The position numbers were made by a program, and so were the translations under genes. From Lunularia cruciata (taxonomy: Eukaryota; Streptophyta; Marchantiopsida; Lunulariales; Lunulariaceae), in NCBI GenBank assembly GCA_948567375.1, contig OX419762.1, forward strand, positions 37,677,034 to 37,741,033: a DNA stretch of 64,000 bases, read 5' to 3'. Shown here piece by piece: positions 46,970 to 58,757 of this stretch (its first letter is position 1; each line of letters opens with the position of its first letter). Below the pieces are notes generated by a model. It was not told the origin of the DNA. It did not search any database and worked only from the letters and a program-made list of their open reading frames with translations.

Positions 46970-48327
46970 TCATCTAGGTAATGATTCAATCCTCTCTGTT
47001 TGCCTATTTGGTAACTCTACTTCTTCACTTCCATCTCTCTCTAGATCCATTCCCAATCTTATTGCAACAGAGTGAGACAAGAAATTCTCTGTTGCTCCCG
47101 GATCTATTAATACTCTCACTTGATTACCTTCTAGGATTCCATTCACAACAATCAATTGTGAGGTTGCCTTTTGGGATCTTTGCATATTATTCTTCTTCCT
47201 TCCCTCGCTTCTCTGCTTCCTTATTGAGCCAATAAGGCCGCAAGGTACATTTACTAGCGATCTTTGTTTTCCGAAGTGGTTTCCACCTCCTCCTCTTCAA
47301 TGTGCCTCTCCATGTTGTTCAAAGATTGCCTGTACAAAGGCCGAGGGCCTCTAGGGAAACGAGTGCAACAATTGGTAGATATGTGCCCAATACGCCCACA
47401 ATTGTAACAACGGCGTTGTTCTCCTCGAGTCCCTTCTCCTCGTGGGACTCCATCTCTTCGTTCTTCTACCCGTCCCCGCTCTCCTTGAAGTGGCCGTGCT
47501 CCTCGATCTCGGAATCAAAGGTTGCCCAATTCCATTGGTACTGGTCCACCCATGTGTGGCATTTCTGCCCAATAATGTTGAGGTGGAACCACTCCTTCAC
47601 CTCTACCTAATGCTCCTGCTATTCTCTACGCACAAGCAATGGCTTCAAATACCGTGCGAGGGTTTTGCACCATGACTTCTTGGCAAATCCGCTCATTCAA
47701 CCCTTGTTTGAAATTGTCGAGAGCCTCTGTTGGACTCATGTTGGTAATTGCAACTTGTAGATCCAAAAATACCTCCACATACTCTTGGATGCTATTCTTT
47801 TGTCTCAATCCCCATAGTCAGGTTTGAGCCATCTACACAGAATCCACCGATTGGAAATTCTTCAGCAGTCTTTCTTGCATTGTTGTCCATGTGACCTCCC
47901 TTCTCTCGGCCAGCATGGATCGTTCCCAAGCATCATACCATGTGAGTGCTTTATCGGTCAAGTACCCACATGCAAACACGCCTGCAGCATGCTCTGTGAT
48001 CTCTGTTGAGAACAATCGGAAATATCAATTCCTTCTCGAGATCCAATTTTCCACTACTCCCATCGTACGCTGCCCCTTGTAAGGCTCGATGTTGCAGGTT
48101 TTCTTCATCCGGAGTAGCAATGTGGCTTCATCGTTGATAGGGTTTGTAGGCACGGGTGCCTCTCCAAGTACTTTGGTCTCAGGTATTGGGTTTTGAGATG
48201 GCTCTTCTCCTTGCATGGATTGATCGTTCCTGAGGATCTGCACTTGACTTTGTAATGTCTCCATGGTCATCTTAATCTCTCGAAATTCATTCAGCATCCC
48301 TTGCATTCCTTGCACCAGCTCTTGCAA
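46970..48327 (-). CDS. Element F gag, knuckle and protease (fossil part)
   Basis: From right to left: a gag N-terminal coiled region ('GMLNEFREIKMTMETLQSQV'), gag domain ('YLTDKALTWYDAWERS' and 'YVEVFLDLQVAITNMSP'), CCHC knuckle near 47380, and protease with 'LIDPGATENFLSHSVA'. Split into several frames by age. Confidence 0.75.
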
Positions 48328-48360
48328 CTACGGATTCATGGTTCCTGCAACACCCAATTG

Positions 48361-48659
48361 CTAACGTCTACTTCAATACAGAGTCAATATAATCACTCTG
48401 GAAGGCGCACAAACTATTGGAACTACCATTGGGACCTCAAAAGCTATCACTCGTTGATAATACTCCTCACCAAAATTCCTAATTACAAAATCTCTAAACA
48501 TCACTTTTGGCCTCACTACATAACGGGTTTCTACTTGAGTGTTGAAAGGGAGGGGGTTGGGGACATTCATATCCATATTATCATAATAGAATGTAGATCG
48601 TCAAATCCCACTCTCTGTCATATATCACCACAGGTAGAATCACCGGGTTTGGTGAGTTC
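48361..48659 (-). other. Unassigned stretch with a 67-codon open frame
   Basis: A minus-strand frame (48373-48576) contains 'LPFNTQVETRYVVRPKVM' and 'EEYYQRVIAFEVPMVV'. It lies between the element F gag start and a truncated S-family LTR. I do not recognise it. It could be leader sequence of another element or a captured gene piece. Confidence 0.25.
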
Positions 48660-48756
48660 TGTGAGCCCGCCTGTCTCTCACTCAAGATGAACCTCTGATG
48701 GCTATTATGGTAGCGCACCATGGACTAAGAAGGCAAGGAACCCCAACTCCATCATA
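48660..48756 (-). mobile_element. Truncated family-S LTR fragment
   Basis: About 97 bases, from TGTGAGCCCGCCTGTC to 'ccaactccatcata', match the first part of the element D LTR almost exactly and then break off. No remaining element lies beside it. Confidence 0.75.
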
Positions 48757-49429
48757 TATGTCCCAAACACCAACCATACCAACTTCCACCAACTCAAGTA
48801 CTAGTTAAGGCATACTTAAGCAACCTCTAACTTTGGATAATTTTTGCAAACTTGACTTCCAAATTTGTATAACTTTTGCTAATGTGATAGACCTCCATTA
48901 CAATTGGTTGACTGCCAAAACCTCTGCCAAATGTCAACTTGGGCCAAATTGAGAGGATGGGACCTCCAATTCCCTAATTCAAGGAGATGTGTTTTCAAAT
49001 TTACCTTCAATTTTTCACTTTGGGCTCAATTCATGCCAAATTGACCTTGATTTTGCTTTACTGTGCTCAAATCAAATATCCATTGTCTCAAATTGATTCA
49101 TTTATGAGAAATTTAGATGACATTTCTGCATACTATGTACTCCATTGTCAAATTCACACCAAATAGATCTTGATTTAATCTCCTTGTGCTCAAATCAAAT
49201 ATCAATTATCTCAAATTGACTCAATTTGAAGAAATTTTGCAATGCTTCTATGCATAATCTACCTCAATGTCAAATTTGTAACAAATCAAGCATGGCTTCC
49301 ACACCCGATCCACACAACTAAATGGGAACTTTGAGTAACAAAGATAGTATATACAAACAATCTCACCAAACTTGGAGATATAACAAACACACTCAAATTT
49401 TACACTTGATTTCTCTTTAACTCACACTT
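48757..49429. other. AT-rich repeat-like DNA, unassigned
   Basis: No coding signal. A phrase of the type 'caaattgact...cttgatttaatctccttgtgctcaaatcaaatatc' occurs twice (about 49040-49100 and 49150-49220), an internal duplication of about 110 bases. Confidence 0.35.
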
Positions 49430-49930
49430 CTTCAATGTAATAAATTCACACTCAACTGAAATCATTAATCAATTCTCAATTCAATGGTATACAAACAACT
49501 AGCATTGATTATAATAAAGTCAGACCCATTCTAGATAAGAGTTTCCAAGCGATATTTATCAATCTCTATTCAAAATCTCAAAAGTTCAATCTCTATTCAA
49601 AATCTCAAAAGTTCAGTATCAAAAAAGTGAATTCTTTGGAATCGCATTTTGAAAATATATCACTTTGCTAGACTCTGATCTCTATCTCTAATGGCACTAT
49701 TGACTATGTGAATTATGCAAACGTCAATGGTGTGATCAATAACACCAGCATGAAACCTAACCACCACTAAATAATCTCTGAACAACCATTAATATAACTC
49801 TGACTGCGAAAACTGTATTACTCGAACTACCTAGCCTCCACTTTGCAAATGTCATACAAAGTCCTCCTATGCTTGTAAATAACTAAATGTGAATCTTATA
49901 ATCGTAACTATATAATCTCTTGATGATGTG
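49430..49930. repeat. Interspersed repeat R, copy 2
   Basis: Matches 2260-2560 in order ('ctcaattcaatggt.taca.acaac', 'aaagtgaa.tc.tt.gaatcgcat') with many differences. The later part (49780-49830) shares 'aatataactctgactgcgaaaact' with about 33170-33195. Confidence 0.45.
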
Positions 49931-50418
49931 AGGTATGGAATTCTCCAACATTTGAAAGAAACAACAATTAGAGATCTAACTTTTAGAGAGAGTCAACTTT
50001 GTTGTTACTGTACTTTTCCGGACAAATCTTTAGAAGATATGGATCGTTTATAGCAGTGGCTCGTCTCATTGAAATTTGGATTTTACGGACTCGGTAGTGT
50101 GGAGAAGAAAACAGCCCGACGGGAAGTAAAGGGAATGCAAGGCGTAGAAAAGCACGAAAAGAGAAGAATTAAAAGGGAAGAGACGAATTTAAATCGGTTC
50201 CAATTCCAAGCGTCCTGTAGGCTTCAATAGAGTCTAAGCTTAGGTTGATTGGTTTAACGATGGGCTTGCAACGTCCTTCTGTTCGAAAATCAACTCGATA
50301 CTGCGGCCATCTATCGCGTACATTGTACTGGAAAGTCTTGTAGCATACCTCTGTAGCAATAGGCTCGTGACGACAACAATTCGTCTTTAGATAGTTCAGC
50401 GCAACCTTAGACGAAGTA
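49931..50418. other. Non-genic DNA, nothing recognised
   Basis: Base composition becomes less AT-rich here. A minus-strand open stretch of 110 codons (50169-50501) overlaps the LINE tail and looks like chance. Confidence 0.4.
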
Positions 50419-50486
50419 GGCGACCGCGTAGGAAAACCGAAGGATGGGAAGACCCCATCAAGCCGTACAAGGGAGAGACAAAACAA
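50419..50486 (-). repeat. LINE 3'-tail copy (minus orientation)
   Basis: Contains GGCGACCGCGTAGG, GGATGGGAAGACCCCATCAAG and AAGGGAGAGACAAAA. This is the reverse complement of the LINE 3' UTR at 4995-5065. Confidence 0.65.
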
Positions 50487-50864
50487 CCTTATACGAATCA
50501 TATGGTCTGAGAAGTAAACTTCTGATCATGAGAATATGTCGATACTGTATATATGGTGATATCTTAGAGTCCTAGACTTGCATTTTCATCAGTCCGGATT
50601 CGCAGCGGTCATACAGGATCAATGGGAACAGATGATTATGGCTATGGAGCTTGCAGCATGTAGGCGTGTTGACGATTATAACAGGCCAGAACTCATGCAC
50701 GAAATGGTGCACCCAGACCTTTACTTTTCACGAGCGAAGCAGACACCGTTCCCAAGGGCTGACGGCAGTACATAGAGAAACTAGTACTGAAGACCCAGTG
50801 ATGGGACTTAATATTGCCCATATTTAGCATGACCAATGAATTAGGATGTTCTATGTGTGGGTAG
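50487..50864. other. Spacer between two LINE tails
   Basis: Nothing recognised. A 65-codon plus-strand frame (50578-50775) has no known motif. Confidence 0.35.
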
Positions 50865-50921
50865 AAGGCGACTGCGTAGAAAAAACGAAGGATGGGAAGA
50901 CCCCATCAAGCCGTACAAGGG
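50865..50921 (-). repeat. LINE 3'-tail copy (minus orientation), short
   Basis: GGCGACTGCGTAGAAAAAACG followed by the conserved GGATGGGAAGACCCCATCAAG and CCGTACAAGG. Same orientation as the copy 380 bases to the left. Confidence 0.6.
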
Positions 50922-53095
50922 GTGTCTATCTCTGTGTGGGTTGGTATTCTCTTTTACCATGACCATTTCAAGCATATATTTTATTTGTATTGTCCAGTGA
51001 GTCAAAGCCAACATAAAATGTTGCTCAGCTGTTATTGACGCGCTGCATCAACCTCACCGAGAATACTGAACAATTCTACAGATATTGTTAAGCCTTAAAC
51101 TCAACTTGGTTACCGCCAAGTCGAAATGCCAACCGGTAAATCTATCCCGGACTAATGACCTCACTTATGTTGATCACGGCCTTGACCTTGGTAGCTGTTG
51201 TTATTATAGTCTACGCGCATGATCAGCGATAGTGATCTCCCTAGAGCGCATCTAGATTCTAGATAGGGATAGTTAATTCTGTCCATTATTCTCAGAATGC
51301 TGGCAGATTTCCAGACAATCGGCAATTTTCACGTACTGCATGATACAGTTACTTCATTCAGGACTCCAAAGTCGAGTGTGTTCCCTATTCGCCGAAAGTG
51401 GTGTTGTACGTAAGAAAAATCGAAGGTTTAGAACTTGACAAAACTACCAATGTATTTCTCTTATGTAAACTTTCTTTGCTTTCTTTACATGATGACACAA
51501 GGTCTTATATGTGCACTTCTTGTTATTTCGCTCCTGGCTTCTTCCTGACCATGTTGCCCTTTTAGGATCAATTTGTTCAATGAGAACTGCTAATAGGTCG
51601 GGCAGAACCTTACGGGACAGTGAAATAAAGAGCGGTTCAGTCAAGTAAAGAATAGACTATCAAGCAATGTTGATTTTGCCGTGGAGTCATAACCTCATCC
51701 TAACATGGGATCACGCTGTCGCCTAATTTCAGACACGAAACGAGATTATTATTCAGTATCTTATCCAGATCCAGACAATCAAAAGATCTTAAGTACCCTT
51801 GACCATGCTTAGTCGACATAAAAACCAACTTTCCCAGTCCTGTTTCCTTGTCAATCGGTAGATGGAACGGCCAAAGCGGCCCATTAGCCGTTCAATGGTT
51901 AGGCTAAACCATGCATGGAAATGCGAAGTAGACGAGTGAGCCCTGTTTGACGATAACAGTCAATTCAAGACAAAGACTTGCTCCGCTACATATCCATGGT
52001 TTTCAACCATTACCGTGTCCTAGGTAGAAATAAGTCAGTTTCTAGTAGAAATCAATGAAAAACTATGACAATTGAGATGCTATATTAATTAGTTGTCGCG
52101 AGTGAGAGCGAACACTAATCCTTTTAGACAATTCATGATAGATATTTGGTCTAGCTTATCCCGTATTTAATATACCGTCGTGCTTTACGACTTGCTACAA
52201 ATGGATGAATCGACCTACACTAGCTGTTGGGTCTAGTTTCCTTTTGCATTCGATGCTCTTTCATCGACGAATGCGAGCGGTTATAGACCAAGAATGGAAA
52301 GGACAAAATACCAAGAATAATGCTACTGATACGGATTTTCAACACAATCTCTCCAAGTCCACTTCCAGGACACAAAAATCTAACGTCGAGGCATTTACAG
52401 CAGTGTTGAATCAGCTCATGAATTGAACGGGTCCTTCGTCCATCCACAAGAGCATGTCAAGCCTCTAACCAAGGAAAACTTGACCGAATTTTCAATCCTA
52501 CGATTTATTGTAATCACGTATGTTTGTGATTCTGAGGGTAATCAGTGCCATAAGTAGCTGAATTTTTCTTGTTATTCATTGAAATTTTGGGGAATAGAAA
52601 ATAGCCTAGTTTCCATTGACTATCTATCGTCCTGTTTCAAAACGCTAATGGCGAAACTCAATTTGCAGTTATATTAAACAAGATACTTATGTTTTTTTTA
52701 TTAGAGCCCCAAAGTTACATATCGCGAATCAGATGTTCACTGTCCTAGGATGAGCAGGGAATGACCTTCTTCTCCCCAGGTGCTTTCTCCCTTCGTTGAA
52801 TGTTTGCCCCGATTTGAGTGTTCGCCATGCGACCAAGGATGGGCAGCACTTCGGGAACGGCCAGAACGGCTCTATGAAGAAGATGACAAAGCAAGTTTGA
52901 TTTCGACTTGACTGCCGACATCACTCAAAACAAAGCATATCAGGAGTATGTTTCTGCGGCACACACTTCTACATTCTCCTTACCAAGTTCTGGGGCACTT
53001 GCCCCATGAATCAAATGATATACCGGTACTCTGCACCAAACACCAGAAAGGCTGACATTACGCAGATGACAAACTTATTCACTTATCAGCAAGCA
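50922..53095. other. Low-repeat intergenic DNA
   Basis: About 2.2 kb without recognised repeats or domains. Short open frames on both strands (for example 51444-51644 minus and 52205-52426 plus) show no family pattern. Confidence 0.4.
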
Positions 53096-55140
53096 TCAAC
53101 CTAAAAGAGGCAATAAATAATTTTGATTCTCTCTCAATAGTGTCTGCAGTTTTCCTTCACCCCTCAGCTCCACTCCTTGACATGCAACCAAGCATCTACA
53201 TGTTCGACAAGACCAGAATCGCTGACCTTGAGCACATGACAAACAAAATTGGTTACGGATCCACTTGGTACTTTGTGGTGACTCGAGTTCCATTCGGAGC
53301 TCATACATCGTCAACAAAAGATTCTCCTTTCCAGATTATTGGTTCATCAGCTGCGTTTCACCATGATGGGTATATGACATTAATACTTTTCATCTGCAAG
53401 TCCGCCTATAGTAAGGAGGATTGGAAGGTATTTTATTTATTCCTGAGTCTTTGCCCGGAGGGCTCGTTGAAGGATTGGCCCTTCCCCTGGTACATCATTA
53501 GAACGCTTTCTTTTGACGATAGGAAGGTTAATAGGTTACATCCAGGACAGGCCGCAGCCAGTATCTCATCAAACACCTCAGGCAAAATCATATTCACAGA
53601 AAGGTAGCCATCATGATTCCAGACATTTAAGCTGTCCATATGCACCTCGAAGTAAGCCTCAAATGATGAGAAATGATCAGAATCTGAGACTCGGGGTCAT
53701 GATTCTCCTATTTCATGAAGTCTTGAGCTGCAAATGATGAAGACGTTGAAGGACGGGCTTCACATGATGACTACATTGACTGTTTTGATTTTAGAGAAAC
53801 TGATTCTGTAATTAGAGGCTGGAACTAAAAGACTTCCATGCTTGGAGGAAATCTCACATATAAATGAGCAGAACCTTCAATGTGGACCTCAGACATTGGG
53901 ACACATGCTCTAGCATCGAACCAGAAACTCATAGAAAAACTCAAAAGAGGGAACATGTTGTTAACCCCTTTATGTAGAGCTTTCTCTACAAGTCTGAGAG
54001 CCCCCAATGCCATGTCAAAATTGTCGGCATCTCCTGTGAGAGAATGCCGACATGAGGACATGCTGAATGACCCCCATCTGAATGGTGAAAACCTGATGGT
54101 GAATTGCTCAGCAGCTGTATTGTCTGCCAGAGATTCTCTTGATACTGTGCTGTTGCAGTCTGCGAGCTCTTTGCAAACGAAGGCATTGACTCGTTCTATC
54201 GAATTATTTTGCTGGCTGTTGACAGGAGTGCTCAATGTTTGAAGATCCACTTGTTTGTTATGTTTGATATATTTTCTCCCGCTTCAAAAATTGCATCCAT
54301 CGTGCAGCAGATCGTTGAGACATAGCAAGCGATTGTGGGCTCTAGCATGCTGCATACAATCCTCTTTAACTCTCAAGATCAAGGTTATATGTGATGGGGA
54401 AGTACATCATTTATTACGCGGCTCATTTCATAACCAGAAGCCAACGCGTTTTCCAAATTTTCCACGAATCTACAAGGTACAGACAGCTTCACTTAGATCT
54501 CTCATTGGCTTCCGCCTGGGCCCCAACAGAATTAGAGGCATACGTCATTGACAGTTCGCATCCAGAACAAAACAGTAAAGAGAGATATTGTTCCCTAACA
54601 GCGAGAAACTCTAGATCAGGGGAAATCAGATTCATCAGAACATCGTTGCAAGCAACGTGTCATTCTTTCAGGCTCAGGAAAATTCATAACTCATCATGTT
54701 ATAGCATCATATCACTCTTCCAACTTCAGAGAACTGTGATCAACAGTGCACGATTGACGAACTCGGTCAGCAACAGCAACGATGGTCCAGTCTTGCACAA
54801 TTCCCATCACTCGGAACGAGCTTTTCCGAAGTCTCGATATTCACTTGTTTTGGTGCACTGGTAGTTTCTCTGAAGCAAGCATGAATGTTCAAGGAAGGCT
54901 CATAACGATCTACCAAGAATCTTTATCTAAATGTTGCAAGAACTCGATGAATGACGCACAAAAGGATTCTATGAAAGGTCTGATATCCAGAAGTTGCTAC
55001 AAACCCTTGGGCTCAAGCATTTGATCCAATCTCGTCACATACTCTCTTTCCGAGCCAGGAACATACAGAGGTGTTTTGACTGATGGAAACTTCAGTCTAG
55101 CCACTATGGGCAGAGACGTTGCAAGCAGAGTTGCATGAGA
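53096..55140 (-). other. Coding-like minus-strand stretches, unidentified gene or pseudogene
   Basis: Several minus-strand frames have protein-like composition. One is 55140-54997, including 'PIVARLKFPSVKTPLYVPG'. The same frame continues at 54996-54915 ('LLDIRPFIESFCASFIEFLQ') and about 54845-54730 ('FRVMGIVQDWTIVAVADRV'), separated by in-frame stops. Others are 54430-54380 ('FVENLENALASGYEMS'), 54330-54250 ('CCTMDAIFEAGENISNI'), 54250-53825 (about 140 codons open, 'GDADNFDMALGALRLVEKAL') and 53690-53440 ('FEVHMDSLNVWNHDGYLS', 'LPEVFDEILAAACPG'). They lie about 330 bases downstream of the LUC7-like gene on the same strand. I recognise no family. It may be a host gene with introns I cannot place, or a pseudogene: several stops sit where single-base changes of Gln or Arg codons would explain them. 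The opposite strand also has long open frames, so some may be chance. Confidence 0.3.
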
Positions 55141-55466
55141 GATCATAAAAGAAGACCAAATTTCGATTCAGGGAAAAACCTTGTCACCTCCTTCCACATA
55201 AGATTCACGACTTCCGGATGAACATAGGAACCCGGGTGTGTACATAAACAATTTAAATCTGTAAAGTGATCATAGTACATAAACAGGAAAACGTAATCAC
55301 GCGTGACTACCCTTTGTACCTTAATTAAGAGCTCTTAAACGTCGGATGACAAAGAATGTCCAAATGCCAGGTCCAAAAGTCCCTCAGTTGAAAAATTGGA
55401 CTTCAGCACACTACATTCCGATAGTTCTGCATAACAACAAAAGGGTGCGAGCTATACAGCTCCCTG

Positions 55467-58400
55467 TCACCGCCTGTGGTCTCTTTCCCTACTGCGGCTG
55501 CGACGTCGGCCCCCTCGATCACGATCCCTCTCCCGTTCCCTCCCTCTGTCTCTCTCTCTGTCTCCCCTATCCCTGTGCCGATCTCTATCCCGGTGTCTAT
55601 CTCGCTCCCTGTCCCTATCCCTATCTCCGTATCTTTCCTTATCTCCCCAATCCCTAGATTTATCTGTATCCCTTCCACGCTCTCTATCTGGCTCCCAGTC
55701 TCGACTTCGGTCATGAGAACGGTGGGCCCGCTCTCTGCTACGGCTGCCAGGCATCCATTGGAGAGTTGAATGAGATCACTATTAAGTGTAGTTATCATTA
55801 AAAAGACAATTTCTTACAAGTTGATTTGACGTCGTCGTCTGGACTGTGACTCCATTCTCTGCCACGGTCTCTGGCACTTAATACAGCAATAATGTCAAGT
55901 CAAAGTGGTTCACTATGTGTCTATCGTTGTCTCCAAAACTCAAGAATCGTACCTTCGCTCTCTTCGAGCATCTTGTTCCCTTCTGGGATCAAATTCCCTC
56001 TCCTTCTCATGAGGACGCACACCATTCTGCAGTTCATTCGAGTTTCAGTCTTCATATCCACGTCACACTGAGTATTGCTACTTGAACCAACTGCTGTGTT
56101 AATGATAAATCTGAAACGACGTAAACCGAAACATGACTTGCGTAATCAGGACAACTTCCTGCTCTGAGGCTATAACAACATAGTCTTGTGTCTAGTAAAA
56201 GATGAGAACCCGTTGCAAGATTTACTTAACAACTAGTACCATTATGAATACTGTACAAAACTTGATAAGTGTACTAGTCAGGGCACCTTTTCTTTATCCT
56301 TCAAATCCTCCGACTGGGGCAATTCTTCTAGCTTCGGTTTCTGGTCCACCCCATCTATCTTCTCCACCTCCCTTTCTCTGCGTCTGGCTTCTCTCTCTTC
56401 TTCCTTTTTCTTTCTCAGCTGGTCAGCTGTTTGTCTGATCCTGAAATAACCCTGCATTGCCAAGAAAACACATTGATATTGTCTGTAAGCTAACAAACGA
56501 AACATTGGAACAACACTGCAATTCTGAAACAAACCAGTTTGATCTCTACTCTGAGTCCAGCGTTGGAGGTATATACCAAGTGCTGTTTGCCTTCCAAGTG
56601 GCTTGCAAGTCGCTTTTCTGTATCAGTAGAGGCTTGCATTGCTCCACATACTTCACAGACCTGCATCCGTTTTTCCTTCTCTAGTATGTTGCCAAATTCT
56701 GGCATAACAGCTCGTACAAGCTGGTCCTTCTCTTTATTCAAAAGATCCACCTGACAAACCATCCCCAGTCAGCCGTAACGTTGTGAAATTGCGCAAATAG
56801 ACAGTTAAAATCGTAAACAGCAAGAGTATTATTTCAGAAGACAGGCAGCTACCTTGCCACGCTGTTTTGCAGGTTAGCTTAATCACCACATCACGACCTA
56901 CCCCCGCCTTATCTGCAAGGACGAAACGTAGGCCACACATGTCTAAAGTTTGCAAAGTTCATGGAGACACCACATTCATCACCCACCCCGAACTCCACCA
57001 GAGATTTGTCTGAAACTCAAACCACCGACGCTGTTCCCTGAAAGGTGCTCCGAAGCCCACAATCCTTCCTCAACAATAGTAGTCACCTTCAAACCAACTA
57101 TTCTAGACCAGCAGTATGGAGCCGGGCGTGAATATGCAGAAGGACAGCAGTTGGTAATTGAGCTCCTACTACATACCTTGTTCATAGTGGCTTGAGCTTG
57201 ATCAACCAAACCATCTTCTCCCTCTCGCTCGGCCTGTTTCAGCAATGCTTGTACTTCCATGGCGATAGCTGATATGCGGTCACTGTTTGCTCGAGCATGT
57301 TCAGTTAAAGGCATCTCCTTATCCAGGCGTTCATGGCACCTCTTTATTTTCCTGTTTCATGGAACAAATGTACTTTACGTTTGGCTCCAGAAAAAATCAA
57401 GTTACAATTTTATCTTCTCAAGAAAGTGCATATTTACTTGAGGGCCGACGAACGGCATACCTAACGCCTAACTCCGCATGTTCAACAAATCCAACATATT
57501 TTCGAATATTCAATATAGTAATCAAGGTGAACGGCAGCATTGCAGTTTCCTCAGACGAAACTATTGTGTGATGTTATTCGCATCCCTTGTACTTCATTGT
57601 TTTTACTATAATTTTGAGAGTTCCTTCCTTTATGGACCCTCTTCATCGCCAAAGTGTGCTCTACAAACTATATCTTCATCTTTGGGTGAATATCCCGGCA
57701 CATAAAGTGGAATCTCGGTTATTTTGACAATTGCTTGACAGTTGACTTCTCATTGATGATAATCTCCTGAGGCAAAAGCTTTTTCCATCAGGGCACTAAC
57801 TCAAAGATGGCTGCAACGTGAAGAGATCATAACCTGTTGATTATACTACAAGGACCCCGGTTTACAACTCACAGTAGGTCAAGACTTGACTTACCTCTCG
57901 AGATCAGCAATGAGGCGCTCCAAATATCCCAGAAACTCCGCTTCGTACTGCGACACTCTATTCGACTTAATGAATTCTGCTCTGAGTGCATCATCATGAA
58001 TTTTGTCACAGGCACCGAGGTCGCTCTTGGTATTCGGGAAAAGGTCATGAGGACAGAACGCGACCAGATGGAAATGGCATACCTGTGAGCGTAATTGGTA
58101 AGCCTTCTGAGTGAGATGAAAAAGAACACACAAGACGTATATAACATAGAAGTGCATCTCATTCCGTACAAAACAGACTGCAATTTCTTTGCAGCAGAAA
58201 GAATCTTACATGACAGAGAAAAGCATCATGCCCAGCTTATTTTGATCGGTAACGTCAGGTATGTCATTTACCCGCCCAACACGAAAGCAACCAAGGAACT
58301 TCCAATCCTAAGAAGCACACAGTCCCAAATCTAGCCCTTTTAAGGCCATGAAGCCAAAAGGTAAAAATTTATAGCAATTACTGTTATATATTATCATCAT

Positions 58401-58757
58401 GTCTATGGGACCTCCTTCAACTTTTCTGATTACTCAGCCTAAAGCGATAGACCTATCTCTGATTCTTCAATTAGCAACCACTTTCCAGTCAAAATCGGCT
58501 TTACGGAACGGGGAAAGAGCTGCCACACCCGAAATACGCTACATCCAAATATCCAAACCAATAATTACGAACGGCTTGAGAATTTCAGCGGGGATGCCAA
58601 GACTTGACAACACAGGATGCAGGGACGAAGAAAGGAAGCCTGTGGCAGAAACCCTAACCTCAGGATCGTCAAAGCGGAGCTTCTTCTTTTTCTGCTGGTC
58701 CAATGGCAAGTCTCGATCCTTCCCCATCAGTTCGTCTAGCAAAGCCTTCGGATCCAT
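55467..58757 (-). CDS. LUC7RL: LUC7-like splicing factor (LUC7RL/LUC7L3 type), eight exons
   Basis: Proposed exons (minus strand): 58757-58659, 58082-57895, 57351-57177, 56750-56577, 56451-56287, 56026-55953, 55868-55818 and 55743-55467. They sum to 1203 bases (400 residues plus stop) and keep phase throughout, with GT/AG introns of about 74-576 bases. Start: 'MDPKALLDELMGKDRDLP', the family N-terminus. First zinc finger: C35, C43, C58, H62 in 'FCPHDLFPNTKSDLG'. Middle: a helical, probably coiled-coil region (residues 75-180). Second zinc finger: C186, C189, H205, H211 in 'MQVCEVCGAM' and 'HLEGKQH'. The tail (about 228-400) is charged and rich in RD/RE/RS pairs, as in spliceosomal proteins. 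LUC7 proteins associate with U1 snRNP in the nucleus and stabilise its pairing with weak 5' splice sites. The D-DPEVC and NTKSDLG text is closest to plant LUC7RL and human LUC7L3 rather than LUC7A/B, judged from memory. The exon 7 acceptor is the least certain boundary. The gene looks intact. Confidence 0.88.

Larger units (their letters stand above)
43089..48350 (-). mobile_element. Element F: chromodomain Ty3/gypsy element, 3' LTR present, 5' LTR not seen
   Basis: 3' LTR at 43089-43827 (TGTAATAC...GTATTACA) with a purine tract beside it (43828-43845). Minus-strand parts from right to left: gag (47626-48327), CCHC knuckle (47345-47420, 'CYNCGRIGHISTNC'), protease (46970-47185, 'RVLIDPGATENFLS'), reverse transcriptase and RNase H (45425-46726), integrase (44324-45370) and a chromodomain (43937-44299). 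Frames are long and better preserved than in A/B/G/H, so it is of intermediate age with a handful of breaks. Beyond the gag start I see neither a primer-binding site nor a second LTR. Confidence 0.85.

Noticed and set aside
50578-50775. 65-codon plus-strand frame with 'QWEQMIMAMELAACRRVDDY'
   Set aside because: No recognised motif, no neighbouring exon-like stretch in phase, and it sits between two LINE tails. Not supported as a gene.
53140-54242. Plus-strand frames of 155 and 120 codons
   Set aside because: They overlap minus-strand frames that look somewhat more protein-like and lie on the same strand as the adjacent gene. Neither strand is proven, so I listed only the minus-strand block at low confidence.
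54730-55140. Organelle-type gene whose stops are removed by U-to-C RNA editing
   Set aside because: The stops could fit CAG-to-TAG and CGA-to-TGA changes, but the peptide does not resemble any organelle protein I know and the setting is nuclear. Decay or mis-set exons are simpler.
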